Assembly (NCBI RefSeq): GCF_014650695.1
Contig: NZ_BMVL01000001.1
Location: 83,563 to 147,562 of the forward strand
Reading direction: 5' to 3'
DNA length: 64,000 nt
Source of the DNA: Streptomyces avidinii
GTDB taxonomy: Bacteria; Actinomycetota; Actinomycetes; Streptomycetales; Streptomycetaceae
Positions 1 through 6,981 of the stretch are shown piece by piece (the first letter of the stretch is position 1; each line of letters opens with the position of its first letter). The notes beneath the pieces were generated by a model that made no database searches, was not told the DNA's origin, and saw only the letters and a list, made by a program, of their open reading frames with translations. The translations under genes and the position numbers were made by a program.

Positions 1-1494
1 GGCACCCCCGCCGGAACGGCGGCCGCGGCCGCCGGCCGCCGGAGCGCCGCCCGTGGCGGAGCCGGTGCGCGGCCCGCCGCCCGAGCGGCGGCGCGAGCCG
101 GAGCCCGTACCGGAGCCGGAGCGCGGCTTGGGCGCGGTCGGCTGCGGAACGTCCAGCACCACCGGGATGCCCGAGGGCTCCTTGGCGCCGGTCAGCCGGG
201 CCAGTTCCTCGTCGGAGGACTTGATCTGCGCGGTGCGCGGGGAGATCCCGGCGTCCGACATCAGACGGGTCATGTCCCGCTTCTGGTCGGGGAGCACCAG
301 GGTGACCACGCTGCCGGACTCACCGGCACGGGCGGTACGGCCGCCGCGGTGCAGGTAGTCCTTGTGGTCGGAGGGCGGGTCCACGTTGACGACGAGGTCG
401 AGGTCGTCGATGTGGATGCCGCGCGCCGCGACGTTGGTCGCGACGAGCGCGGTGACCTCGCCCGTCTTGAACCAGTCGAGGGTGCGGTTGCGCTGCGGCT
501 GGGAGCGGCCGCCGTGCAGGCCGGAGGCGCGTACGCCGTCCGCCAGCAGCTTCTTGACCATGCGGTCGACCCCGCGCTTGGTGTCGACGAACATGATCAC
601 CCGGCCGTCGCGAGCGGCTATACGCGTCGCCACGGCCTTCTTGTCGGTCTCGTCCATGACGTACAGGACGTGGTGCTCCATGGTGGTGACCGCACCGGCC
701 GACGGGTCGACGGAGTGGCCGACCGGGTCGGTCAGGAACATCTTGACGAGCTTGTCGATGTTCTTGTCCAGCGTCGCCGAGAACAGCATCCGCTGGCCGC
801 CGGCCTCGACCTGCTTGAGCAGCGCCGTGACCTGCGGCATGAAGCCCATGTCGGTCATCTGGTCGGCCTCGTCGAGGACGGTGATCGAGACCTGCGAGAG
901 GTCGGCGTCACCGCGGTCGATGAGGTCCTTCAGGCGGCCGGGGGTGGCGACGAGCACCTCGGCGCCGCGGCGCAGGGCGCCGGACTGCCGGTTGATCGAC
1001 ATGCCGCCGACGACGGTCGCGATGCGCAGGTTGACGGCCGTGGCGTAGGGGGCCAGGGCGTCGGTGACCTGCTGCGCGAGCTCACGGGTCGGTACGAGGA
1101 CCAGCGCGAGCGGCGCCTTCGGCTGCGCGCGGCGGCCGGCGGTACGGGCGAGCAGCGCCAGGCCGAAGGCCAGCGTCTTGCCGGAGCCGGTGCGGCCGCG
1201 GCCGAGCAGGTCACGGCCGGCGAGGGAGTTCGGCAGCGTCGCGGCCTGGATGGGGAACGGCTCGGTGACGCCCTGGGCGGCGAGGGTCTTCAGCAGCGCC
1301 TCGGGCATGTCCATGTCCGCGAACGCGGCGACCGGCGGCAGCGCCGGGGCGATCGGCTCGGGCATGGTGAATTCCTGGGGTCGGGCCACGGGGGCGGACT
1401 TCTGCCGTCCCGCGCCAGACTTCGGACGCCCCTGGGCCGCACCTCGACCCCGGGTGGGGCGGCGGCTGGGTCGTGCGGAGCTGGAGCTGGTCAT
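1..1494 (-). CDS. DEAD-box ATP-dependent RNA helicase (partial, C-terminus off window)
   Basis: This is a DEAD-box helicase that unwinds RNA duplexes with ATP, probably in ribosome assembly or mRNA turnover in the cold. The first 498 residues are present and the end lies beyond the left edge. Visible motifs are a Q-motif region (FPIQ, about residue 80), Walker A GRTGSGKT (about 100-107), PTRELA, the DEAD box in VLDEADQM, an SAT motif, and HRGGRTARAG (motif VI). The tail is Arg/Gly/Ser-rich and low complexity, typical of RNA-binding extensions. The ATG at 1494 has an AGGAGG ten bases upstream. An internal ATG at 1365 also has a purine-rich site (AGGAA), so a shorter form is possible. It lies just downstream of a cold-shock gene, which fits a cold-response role. 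Confidence 0.9.
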   Translation of the reverse strand, partial: MTSSSSARPSRRPTRGRGAAQGRPKSGAGRQKSAPVARPQEFTMPEPIAPALPPVAAFADMDMPEALLKTLAAQGVTEPFPIQAATLPNSLAGRDLLGRGRTGSGKTLAFGLALLARTAGRRAQPKAPLALVLVPTRELAQQVTDALAPYATAVNLRIATVVGGMSINRQSGALRRGAEVLVATPGRLKDLIDRGDADLSQVSITVLDEADQMTDMGFMPQVTALLKQVEAGGQRMLFSATLDKNIDKLVKMFLTDPVGHSVDPSAGAVTTMEHHVLYVMDETDKKAVATRIAARDGRVIMFVDTKRGVDRMVKKLLADGVRASGLHGGRSQPQRNRTLDWFKTGEVTALVATNVAARGIHIDDLDLVVNVDPPSDHKDYLHRGGRTARAGESGSVVTLVLPDQKRDMTRLMSDAGISPRTAQIKSSDEELARLTGAKEPSGIPVVLDVPQPTAPKPRSGSGTGSGSRRRSGGGPRTGSATGGAPAAGGRGRRSGGGA

Positions 1495-1549
1495 GCGAGA
1501 AAGCCCTCCTGAAACCGACAGGTAAAACAAAGGTCGAAACAGCAGACAA

Positions 1550-1583
1550 GCCGGGGTCCGCACCTCGCGGTGCGGACCCCGGC
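1550..1583 (-). terminator. 15-bp perfect hairpin between csp and the helicase gene
   Basis: Arms 1550-1564 and 1569-1583 are perfectly complementary around a TCGC loop. The hairpin starts 13 bases after the cold-shock stop codon on the minus strand. No clean U-run follows, as is common in Streptomyces. It would end or attenuate csp transcripts before the helicase gene. Confidence 0.75.
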
Positions 1584-1595
1584 ATGCTGAAGTAT

Positions 1596-1799
1596 TTAGG
1601 CGGGAACGATGTTCTCCGCCTGGGGGCCCTTCTGGCCCTGGGTGACGTCGAAGGACACGCGCTGGCCCTCCTGGAGCTCACGGAAGCCCTGGGTGGCGAT
1701 GTTCGAGTAGTGGGCGAAGACGTCCGGGCCGCCACCGTCCTGCTCGATGAAGCCGAAGCCCTTTTCCGAGTTGAACCACTTCACGGTGCCAAGTGCCAT
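1596..1799 (-). CDS. Cold-shock protein, CspA family
   Basis: A 67-residue single cold-shock domain that binds single-stranded RNA and DNA as a chaperone or antiterminator. RNP1 (KGFGFI, about residues 13-18) and RNP2 (VFAHY, about 27-31) are intact, the protein starts with the usual [10 protein letters not shown], and it has normal CspA length. The reading frame extends upstream, but the ATG at 1799 is preceded by AGGAG at correct spacing and matches the family start. The leader holds a terminator-like hairpin (1851-1888) and the helicase gene follows on the same strand, so the pair looks like a cold-response unit. Confidence 0.95.
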   Translation of the reverse strand: MALGTVKWFNSEKGFGFIEQDGGGPDVFAHYSNIATQGFRELQEGQRVSFDVTQGQKGPQAENIVPA

Positions 1800-1850
1800 T
1801 TTAAATCTCCTGAATAGGCGGCAAAGGGCCCCATCCGGAGATTCCGGCAA

Positions 1851-1888
1851 AACAATAAAAGCGCCTGCGGAGCATTCCCGTCAGGCGC
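1851..1888 (-). promoter_or_regulatory. Terminator-like hairpin in the csp leader
   Basis: On the minus strand GCGCCTG (1882-1888) pairs with CAGGCGC (1861-1867), with three more inner pairs past a one-base bulge. It is followed by TTTTATTGTT (1851-1860). This is an intrinsic-terminator shape about 50-90 bases upstream of the csp start. The rest of 1800-2214 holds the presumed csp promoter, with TTGCAG about 1914-1919 as a weak -35 candidate. Nothing else in it is recognisable. Confidence 0.55.
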
Positions 1889-2214
1889 ACATAAAGTTCA
1901 TGGGTACCACAACTGCAACGAGCTCTAAGCTAGCACACCCTCGGTCCGGCGGCGCCGGAGCAATGGTGTGACCTGCGCCCTCCGGTCGGCGGCCGGCGAT
2001 GCGCCGGACCGGTCCGACGGGGTGTCCGCGGGGCCGGAGCCCCTGTCCCCCTTGGGTCGAGGCCGGTCCGGGCTCTTGCGGACGGTCTCCCCGGCCGCGC
2101 GGCCGGCTCCGCCTTCGGCGAAAAAAGATTCACTCCTGCGGGTCGGTCCGGGCAGGCCGGCCGAGGCGGCGGAAGTCCCTGGCGGCCTCCTGCCCCAGCT
2201 GGTTTGATCATGGG

Positions 2215-2856
2215 ATGGCAGCGATCAAGGAGCCCTGGGGGCTCAGTGTGCTCGGCGCGGGCAGCGTGTCCGCCGAACCCCGACTCGCCCACGTGGACCT
2301 GGCGGTCGATCTCCTCGCCCCGACCCCGAAGGCGGCTTTCGCCGAGGCGGGCGCGGCGGTGACCCGGCTGCGGGGCGTCCTTCGCGAGCACGGCATACCG
2401 GACTCGGACGTGTCCGGCTCGCGCCTGCAGCTCACCTCGCAGTACAAGGGCTACGGCACGGAACGGTCCTTCCTCGGCTACGCCTGCGTGGCCACCTACA
2501 CCGTGCGGACGGAGGCACTGGCCCGGCTGGAGCTGCTGATCGAGGACGCGGTCACGGCCGGCGCGAACCGCGTCGACGCCGTGCGGTTCGAGGTGAACGA
2601 CAAGCCCGCGATGCGGGACGAGGCCCGGCGCCGGGCGGTGGAGGCCGCCCGGCGCAAGGCCGAGGTCTACGCGGAGGCGTGCCGGGTGCGACTGGGGCCG
2701 GTCATCCACATCGAGGACGTGGACCCGGAGTCGGTGGGCGGCCACAGCCACGGCCGCCGCACGGGAGGGGACCCGGAGGACGACGGCGCCCTCACCCCGG
2801 GCTCGGTGCGCGTCGAGGCGGCCGTACTCCTCGGCTTCGGCCTGCTCCCGGACTGA
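2215..2856 (+). CDS. SIMPL domain-containing protein (DUF541)
   Basis: A 213-residue protein of the SIMPL/DUF541 family. Visible marks are an early G-x-G-x-V stretch (LGAGSVSAEP), a central TSQYKGYG segment, regularly spaced alternating strands, and the helix RRRAVEAARRKAEVYAEA (about residues 140-158) usual in this family. There is no convincing signal peptide, so it is probably cytoplasmic. Many family members are periplasmic. The frame is open further upstream, but the coding-like region begins at the ATG at 2215. Function in Streptomyces is unknown. It stands alone between the cold-shock gene and the convergent thiolase gene. Confidence 0.8.
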   Translation: MAAIKEPWGLSVLGAGSVSAEPRLAHVDLAVDLLAPTPKAAFAEAGAAVTRLRGVLREHGIPDSDVSGSRLQLTSQYKGYGTERSFLGYACVATYTVRTEALARLELLIEDAVTAGANRVDAVRFEVNDKPAMRDEARRRAVEAARRKAEVYAEACRVRLGPVIHIEDVDPESVGGHSHGRRTGGDPEDDGALTPGSVRVEAAVLLGFGLLPD

Positions 2857-2919
2857 CCGGGGCCGGCGCCGGGACAGGGACCGGGGGCCGGGAGCAGGAG
2901 GCCGGGAGCAGGAGGCCGC

Positions 2920-4077
2920 CTAGAGCCGCTCGATGATCGTCACGTTGGCCTGGCCGCCGCCCTCGCACATGGTCTGCAGGCCGAAGCGGCCGCCGGTGCG
3001 TTCCAGTTCGTGGAGCAGGGTGGTCATCAGCTTCACTCCGGTCGCGCCCAGCGGGTGGCCCAGGGCGATCGCGCCGCCGTTGACGTTGACCCGCTCGGGA
3101 TCGGCGCCCGTCTCCTTCAGCCAGGCGAGGACGACCGGGGCGAACGCTTCGTTGATCTCCACCAGGTCGATGTCGGCCAGTGACATGCCGGTCTTCTTCA
3201 ACGCGTACGCCGTGGCCGGGATCGGCGCGGACAGCATCCGGATCGGGTCCTCGCCGCGTACCGAGAGGTGGTGGATGCGGGCGCGCGGCCGCAGGCCGTG
3301 TTCCCGTACAGCCCGCTCGGAGGCGATCAGCATGGCCGCCGCGCCGTCCGAGACCTGGGAGGAGACGGCCGCAGTGATGGTGCCGCCCTCGACCACGGGC
3401 TTGAGGGTGGCCATCTTCTCCAGGGTCGTGTCCCGGCGCGGGCCCTCGTCCACGCTCACGTCCCCGTACGCCACCGTCTCGCGCGCGAAGCGGCCCTCGT
3501 CGATGGCCCGGATCGCCTTCCGGTGGGAGCGGAGCGCGAACTCCTCCATGTCCTGCCGGGTGATCCCCCACTTCTGCGCGATGAGCTGGGCGCCGTGGAA
3601 CTGGTTCACCGGGGCGTCCCCGTACCGGGCCCGCCAGCCCGCCGAGCCCGCGTACGGTCCCTCGTCGAGGCCCAGCGGCTCGGCAGCCTGCCGCGAGGCG
3701 AAGGCGATCGGGATCATCGACATGTTCTGGGTGCCGCCCGCGATCACCAGGTCCTGCGTGCCGGACAGGACGCCCTGCGCCGCGAAGTGCACCGCCTGCT
3801 GCGAGGACCCGCACTGGCGGTCCACGGTGACCCCGGGCACCTCCTCGGGCAGGCCGGCCGCCAGCCAGGCCGTCCGGGCGATGTCCCCCGCCTGCGGCCC
3901 CACCGTGTCGAGGCAGCCGAACACCACGTCCTCCACGGCGGCCGGGTCCACCCCGGCCCGCTCGATCAGTGCCTTCAGGACGTGTGCGCCCAGGTCGGCC
4001 GGGTGGACGGCGGACAGGCCGCCCTTGCGCCGCCCCACGGGCGTGCGTACCGCATCGACTATGTAGGCCTCGGGCAT
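2920..4077 (-). CDS. fadA6: FadA6-like thiolase (acetyl-CoA acetyltransferase family)
   Basis: A thiolase of 385 residues that cleaves 3-ketoacyl-CoA with CoA. The nucleophilic Cys89 sits in DRQCGSSQQA, followed by NEAFAPV and GGAIALGHPLGATG, with the second active-site Cys in MCEGGGQAN near the C-terminus. Segments such as HPADLGA, SQVSDGAAAMLIASERAV and the C-terminal NVTIIERL closely match my memory of mycobacterial FadA6, the thiolase of steroid C/D-ring (HIP) breakdown. It is the last gene of a minus-strand set ipdF-kstR2-fadA6 with 26-base gaps, the same neighbours as in Mycobacterium. General acetyl-CoA acetyltransferase activity is the fallback reading. Confidence 0.85.
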   Translation of the reverse strand: MPEAYIVDAVRTPVGRRKGGLSAVHPADLGAHVLKALIERAGVDPAAVEDVVFGCLDTVGPQAGDIARTAWLAAGLPEEVPGVTVDRQCGSSQQAVHFAAQGVLSGTQDLVIAGGTQNMSMIPIAFASRQAAEPLGLDEGPYAGSAGWRARYGDAPVNQFHGAQLIAQKWGITRQDMEEFALRSHRKAIRAIDEGRFARETVAYGDVSVDEGPRRDTTLEKMATLKPVVEGGTITAAVSSQVSDGAAAMLIASERAVREHGLRPRARIHHLSVRGEDPIRMLSAPIPATAYALKKTGMSLADIDLVEINEAFAPVVLAWLKETGADPERVNVNGGAIALGHPLGATGVKLMTTLLHELERTGGRFGLQTMCEGGGQANVTIIERL

Positions 4078-4103
4078 CGGGACTCCTCAGACGGTCGGGT
4101 CGG

Positions 4104-4733
4104 TCAGGTGGGGCGCAGTGCGATCCCGTCCAGCACCATCGACAGGTACTGGCGGGCGATCTCCTCGGGGCTGTGCTGTCCACCCGGCCGGTACCAGGAC
4201 GCCGCCACCCAGACCGTGTCGCGCACGAACCGGTAGGTGAGGCGGATGTCGAGGTCGGAGCGGAAGACCTTGGCCTCGACCCCCCGCTCCAGCGTCCCCA
4301 GCCAGGCCTTCTCGAACTTCTGCTGCGAGTCGGACAGGTAGTGGAAGCGGGGCTGGGCGGAGAGGGTGCGGGACTCCTTCTGGTAGATGGCGACGGCGGC
4401 GCGGTGCCGGTCGATCTCCCGGAAGGACTCGGTGACGAGGGCCTCGATGGTCTCCCTGGGGCCGAGACCTGCGGCGAGGACGGTGTCGTACCCGTCCCAC
4501 AGTTCGGTCAGGAAGGCCGAGAGGATCTCGTCGAGCATCGATTCCTTGGAATCGAAGTGGTAGTAGAGGCTGCCGGCGAGCATGCCGGCGGCGTCGGCGA
4601 TCTTGCGGACGGTGGTGGCGTTGTAGCCCTGCGCGGCGAAGACCTCGGCTGCGGTGTCGAGGAGTTCACGGCGCCGTTCGGGGGAGGCCGTCACCTGCGG
4701 CTTCTTCTTGACTGTCGGCTTGTTCGTTGGCAC
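4104..4733 (-). CDS. kstR2: TetR-family repressor, KstR2-like
   Basis: A 209-residue TetR regulator. The N-terminal helix-turn-helix (about residues 20-70) reads TVRKIADAAGM..GSLYYHF. The ligand domain has YQKESRTLSAQPRF and a C-terminal VRDTVWVAASWYRPGG stretch that closely resembles mycobacterial KstR2, which binds HIP-CoA and controls steroid-ring genes. The GTG at 4733 gives the family N-terminus; its ribosome site is weak. It lies between ipdF and fadA6 as in Mycobacterium. A palindrome matching the KstR2 operator in nine of ten fixed positions lies at 5693-5712 between the two divergent transcripts. Confidence 0.82.
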   Translation of the reverse strand: MPTNKPTVKKKPQVTASPERRRELLDTAAEVFAAQGYNATTVRKIADAAGMLAGSLYYHFDSKESMLDEILSAFLTELWDGYDTVLAAGLGPRETIEALVTESFREIDRHRAAVAIYQKESRTLSAQPRFHYLSDSQQKFEKAWLGTLERGVEAKVFRSDLDIRLTYRFVRDTVWVAASWYRPGGQHSPEEIARQYLSMVLDGIALRPT

Positions 4734-4759
4734 GCGTCCATTCTCGGCCAAGGCATCCG

Positions 4760-5542
4760 CTAGGCGTGCTGGCTGCTGACCGACACCGTCTCGCCGGTCA
4801 TGTACGAGGAGTAGGAGCTGGCCAGGAAGACGATGACGTTGGCGACCTCCCAGGGTTCGGCGTACCGGCCGAAGGCCTCGCGGGCGGTGAGTTCGGCCAG
4901 GAGCTCCTCGCTGGTGACCTTGGCCAGGTGCGGGTGCATGGCCAGGCTCGGGGCGACCGCGTTGACGCGTACGCCGAACTCCGCGGCCTCCAGGGCCGCG
5001 CAGCGGGTCAGGGCCATCACCCCGGCCTTGGCGGCGGCGTAGTGGGCCTGGCCGGTCTGGGCGCGCCAGCCGATGACGGAGGCGTTGTTGACGACCACTC
5101 CACCGCCGCCGGAGGCCTTGAGGGCGCGCAGGGCGGCGCGGGTGCAGCGGAAGGTTCCGTTCAGGGTGACGTCGAGGACGCGGGACCACTGTGCGTCGGT
5201 CATGTCGACGAGGTCGGCGGTGCCGCCGAGGCCGGCGTTGTTGACGACGATGTCGAGGCGGCCGTGGATGTGCTCGGCGAGTGCGAAGAGGGCCTGGACC
5301 TGGTCCTCGTCGGTGACGTCGCAGGGCAGCGAGGTGACCTTGTCCGCCCCGAACTCGGCGGCGAGGGCCTGCTCGGTCTCCTTCAGGCGGCGGGCGTGGG
5401 CGTCGCCGATGACGATACGGGCGCCCTCCTCCAGGAGGCGGCGGGCGGTGGCTCCGCCGATCCCGGCCCCGGCGGCGGCGGTGACGACGGCGGAGCGGCC
5501 CTTCAGCAGTCCGTGCCCGGGGACATAGACGGGGGTGTTCAC
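4760..5542 (-). CDS. ipdF: IpdF-like short-chain dehydrogenase/reductase
   Basis: A 260-residue SDR oxidoreductase. The cofactor loop is the unusual AVVTAAAGAGIGGATA, followed by NNAGLGG, the Ser of NNASVIGWRAQ, and YAAAK (Tyr/Lys catalytic pair). The AAAGxGIG loop, the NNASVxGWRAQ segment, and the ending TGETVSVSSQH are what I recall of mycobacterial IpdF, which reduces the 5-keto group of a HIP-CoA intermediate. The GTG at 5542 has AAGGAGG seven bases upstream; the open frame beyond it lacks SDR features. It is first in the ipdF-kstR2-fadA6 transcript, and its upstream edge overlaps a dehydrogenase relic. Confidence 0.85.
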   Translation of the reverse strand: MNTPVYVPGHGLLKGRSAVVTAAAGAGIGGATARRLLEEGARIVIGDAHARRLKETEQALAAEFGADKVTSLPCDVTDEDQVQALFALAEHIHGRLDIVVNNAGLGGTADLVDMTDAQWSRVLDVTLNGTFRCTRAALRALKASGGGGVVVNNASVIGWRAQTGQAHYAAAKAGVMALTRCAALEAAEFGVRVNAVAPSLAMHPHLAKVTSEELLAELTAREAFGRYAEPWEVANVIVFLASSYSSYMTGETVSVSSQHA

Positions 5543-5624
5543 GCCCGTACCTCCTTGGGAAGGCCGAGGTCCGCTCGGCGATGAGGGTGCGCCGGATCTC
5601 GTTCGGGCCCGCGGTGCCGGCGGG
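5543..5624 (-). pseudogene. Relic of an acyl-CoA dehydrogenase C-terminus (FadE30 position)
   Basis: Directly upstream of ipdF, one minus-strand frame reads PAGTAGPNEIRRTLIAER, the conserved C-terminal signature of acyl-CoA dehydrogenases (usually GTNEIQRxIIAER). It has no start codon and no stop at the expected place. A different frame holds a 46-codon ORF (ATG at 5679) that ends in an overlap with the ipdF start. In Mycobacterium the gene immediately upstream of ipdF is fadE30, so this looks like the stub of a deleted fadE30. Only about 27 residues remain, so the family match is good but the exact parent is inferred. Confidence 0.6.
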
Positions 5625-5692
5625 AGCGGTACGGCTTGGCGGTGGAGGCCTCGGTGCGGGACTCCTCGACGCTGCTCATGGCCGTACGTTAA

Positions 5693-5712
5693 CCTACCAA
5701 ACACTTGTTAGG
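5693..5712. promoter_or_regulatory. Probable KstR2 operator
   Basis: CCTACCAA (5693-5700), spacer ACAC, TTGTTAGG (5705-5712) is a near-perfect palindrome with one arm mismatch. Inside it, 5696-5709 matches the mycobacterial KstR2 motif AnCAAGnnCTTGnT at nine of ten fixed positions. It lies between the divergent ipdF and fadE31 transcripts and could repress both. Confidence 0.7.
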
Positions 5713-5743
5713 GAAGCTTCCCCTCGTGAAGGCCGGACGCCGC

Positions 5744-5836
5744 ATGCCCGACGACCGCACGCCGGCCGACACACCCGTGCTCCACGAGCGCCGCGGCCCG
5801 GTCGCGTACGTGACCACGAAGGAGACGACCACCTGA
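5744..5836 (+). pseudogene. Truncated enoyl-CoA hydratase N-terminus (30-codon ORF)
   Basis: An open frame from ATG 5744 (or GTG 5726) encodes MPDDRTPADTPVLHERRGPV and then AYVTTKETTT before a stop. PVLHERRGPVAYVT matches the opening strand of crotonase-family proteins, where NRPxxxNAL normally follows. Here the frame ends after ten more residues. Its TGA overlaps the ATG of the next gene, so the stub may act as a translational lead-in. It is probably the remains of an echA gene deleted from the cluster. A functional short leader peptide is the alternative. Confidence 0.5.
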
Positions 5837-6981
5837 TGGAACTCACGCACACGGCGGACGTGGAGGCCTTCCGGGCCGAGGCCCGGGGCTGGCTGCGCGC
5901 ACACGTCCCGGCCCGACCCCTGCCCTCCCTGGAGACCGCGGAGGGATTCGCCGCGCACCGGGAGTGGGAGGCGGTGCTGCACGCGGACCGCTGGTCGGTG
6001 GTCTCGTGGCCCGAGGAGTACGGGGGCCGGGGCGCGGACATCGTGAAGTGGCTGGTGTTCGAGGAGGAGTACTGGGCGGCGGGCGCACCCGGTCGGGTCT
6101 CGCAGAACGGCATCAGCCTCCTCGCCCCCACCCTCTTCGACCACGCGAGCGCGCAGCAGCGGGCGCGCGTGCTCCCCTCGATGGCGAGCGGCGAGGTGAT
6201 CTGGGCGCAGGCCTGGTCGGAGCCCGAGTCCGGGTCCGACCTGGCCTCGCTGCGGTCGCGGGCGGTCCGGACGGACGGCGGCTGGCTGCTGTCCGGGCAG
6301 AAGACCTGGTCATCGCGGGCGGCCTTCGCGGACCGCGCCTTCGGGATCTTCCGCACCGACCCGGACGCCCCGCGACCGCACCAGGGGCTGACGTACCTGA
6401 TGTTCGACCTGCGGGCGCCGGGGGTGACGGTGCGGCCCATCGGCCGCCTCGACGGCAAGCCGGCCTTCGCGGAGCTCTTCCTGGACCGGGTCTTCGTACC
6501 GGACGAGGACGTGATCGGGGAGCCCGGGCAGGGCTGGCGGATCGCCATGTCGACGACCGGCAACGAGCGCGGGCTGACCCTGCGCTCCCCCGGCCGCTTC
6601 CTGGCCGCGGCGGACCGGCTGGTCGGGCTGTGGCACGAACACGGGGACCCCGCCGACACCGCGCTCGGGGACCGGGTGGCGGACGCGGTGGTGGGGGCGC
6701 GCGCGTACGAGCTGTTCACCTGGGTGAACGCCGCCCGCTTCGCGGCGGGCGAGACGATCGGCGCCGAGTCCAGCCTGAACAAGGTGTTCTGGTCGCAGTA
6801 CGACATCGCCCTGCACGAGACGGCCCTGGACCTGCTGGGCGCGGACGCGGAGCTCGCGGACGGCGCGTGGGCCGAGCCCTGGGTGTTCTCCCTGGCCGGG
6901 CCGATCTACGCGGGGACGAACGAGATCCAGCGCGACATCATCGCCGAGCGGCTGCTCGGCCTCCCGAAGGGCCGCCGCTGA
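5836..6981 (+). CDS. Acyl-CoA dehydrogenase, FadE31-like
   Basis: A 381-residue FAD-dependent acyl-CoA dehydrogenase. It shows the N-terminal helical domain, WPEEYGGRGA, the FAD/substrate strand segment WAQAWSEPESGSDLASLRS (about residues 125-140), GQKTWSS, the loop NERGLTLRSP, and the C-terminal AGTNEIQRDIIAERLLGLP. This arrangement closely resembles mycobacterial FadE31, which forms a heteromeric enzyme with FadE32 or FadE33 on steroid-derived CoA esters. The next gene overlaps by one base and is FadE32-like, supporting an alpha/beta pair. The ATG at 5836 is coupled to the upstream stub. A KstR2-type operator lies about 125 bases upstream. Confidence 0.83.
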   Translation: MELTHTADVEAFRAEARGWLRAHVPARPLPSLETAEGFAAHREWEAVLHADRWSVVSWPEEYGGRGADIVKWLVFEEEYWAAGAPGRVSQNGISLLAPTLFDHASAQQRARVLPSMASGEVIWAQAWSEPESGSDLASLRSRAVRTDGGWLLSGQKTWSSRAAFADRAFGIFRTDPDAPRPHQGLTYLMFDLRAPGVTVRPIGRLDGKPAFAELFLDRVFVPDEDVIGEPGQGWRIAMSTTGNERGLTLRSPGRFLAAADRLVGLWHEHGDPADTALGDRVADAVVGARAYELFTWVNAARFAAGETIGAESSLNKVFWSQYDIALHETALDLLGADAELADGAWAEPWVFSLAGPIYAGTNEIQRDIIAERLLGLPKGRR

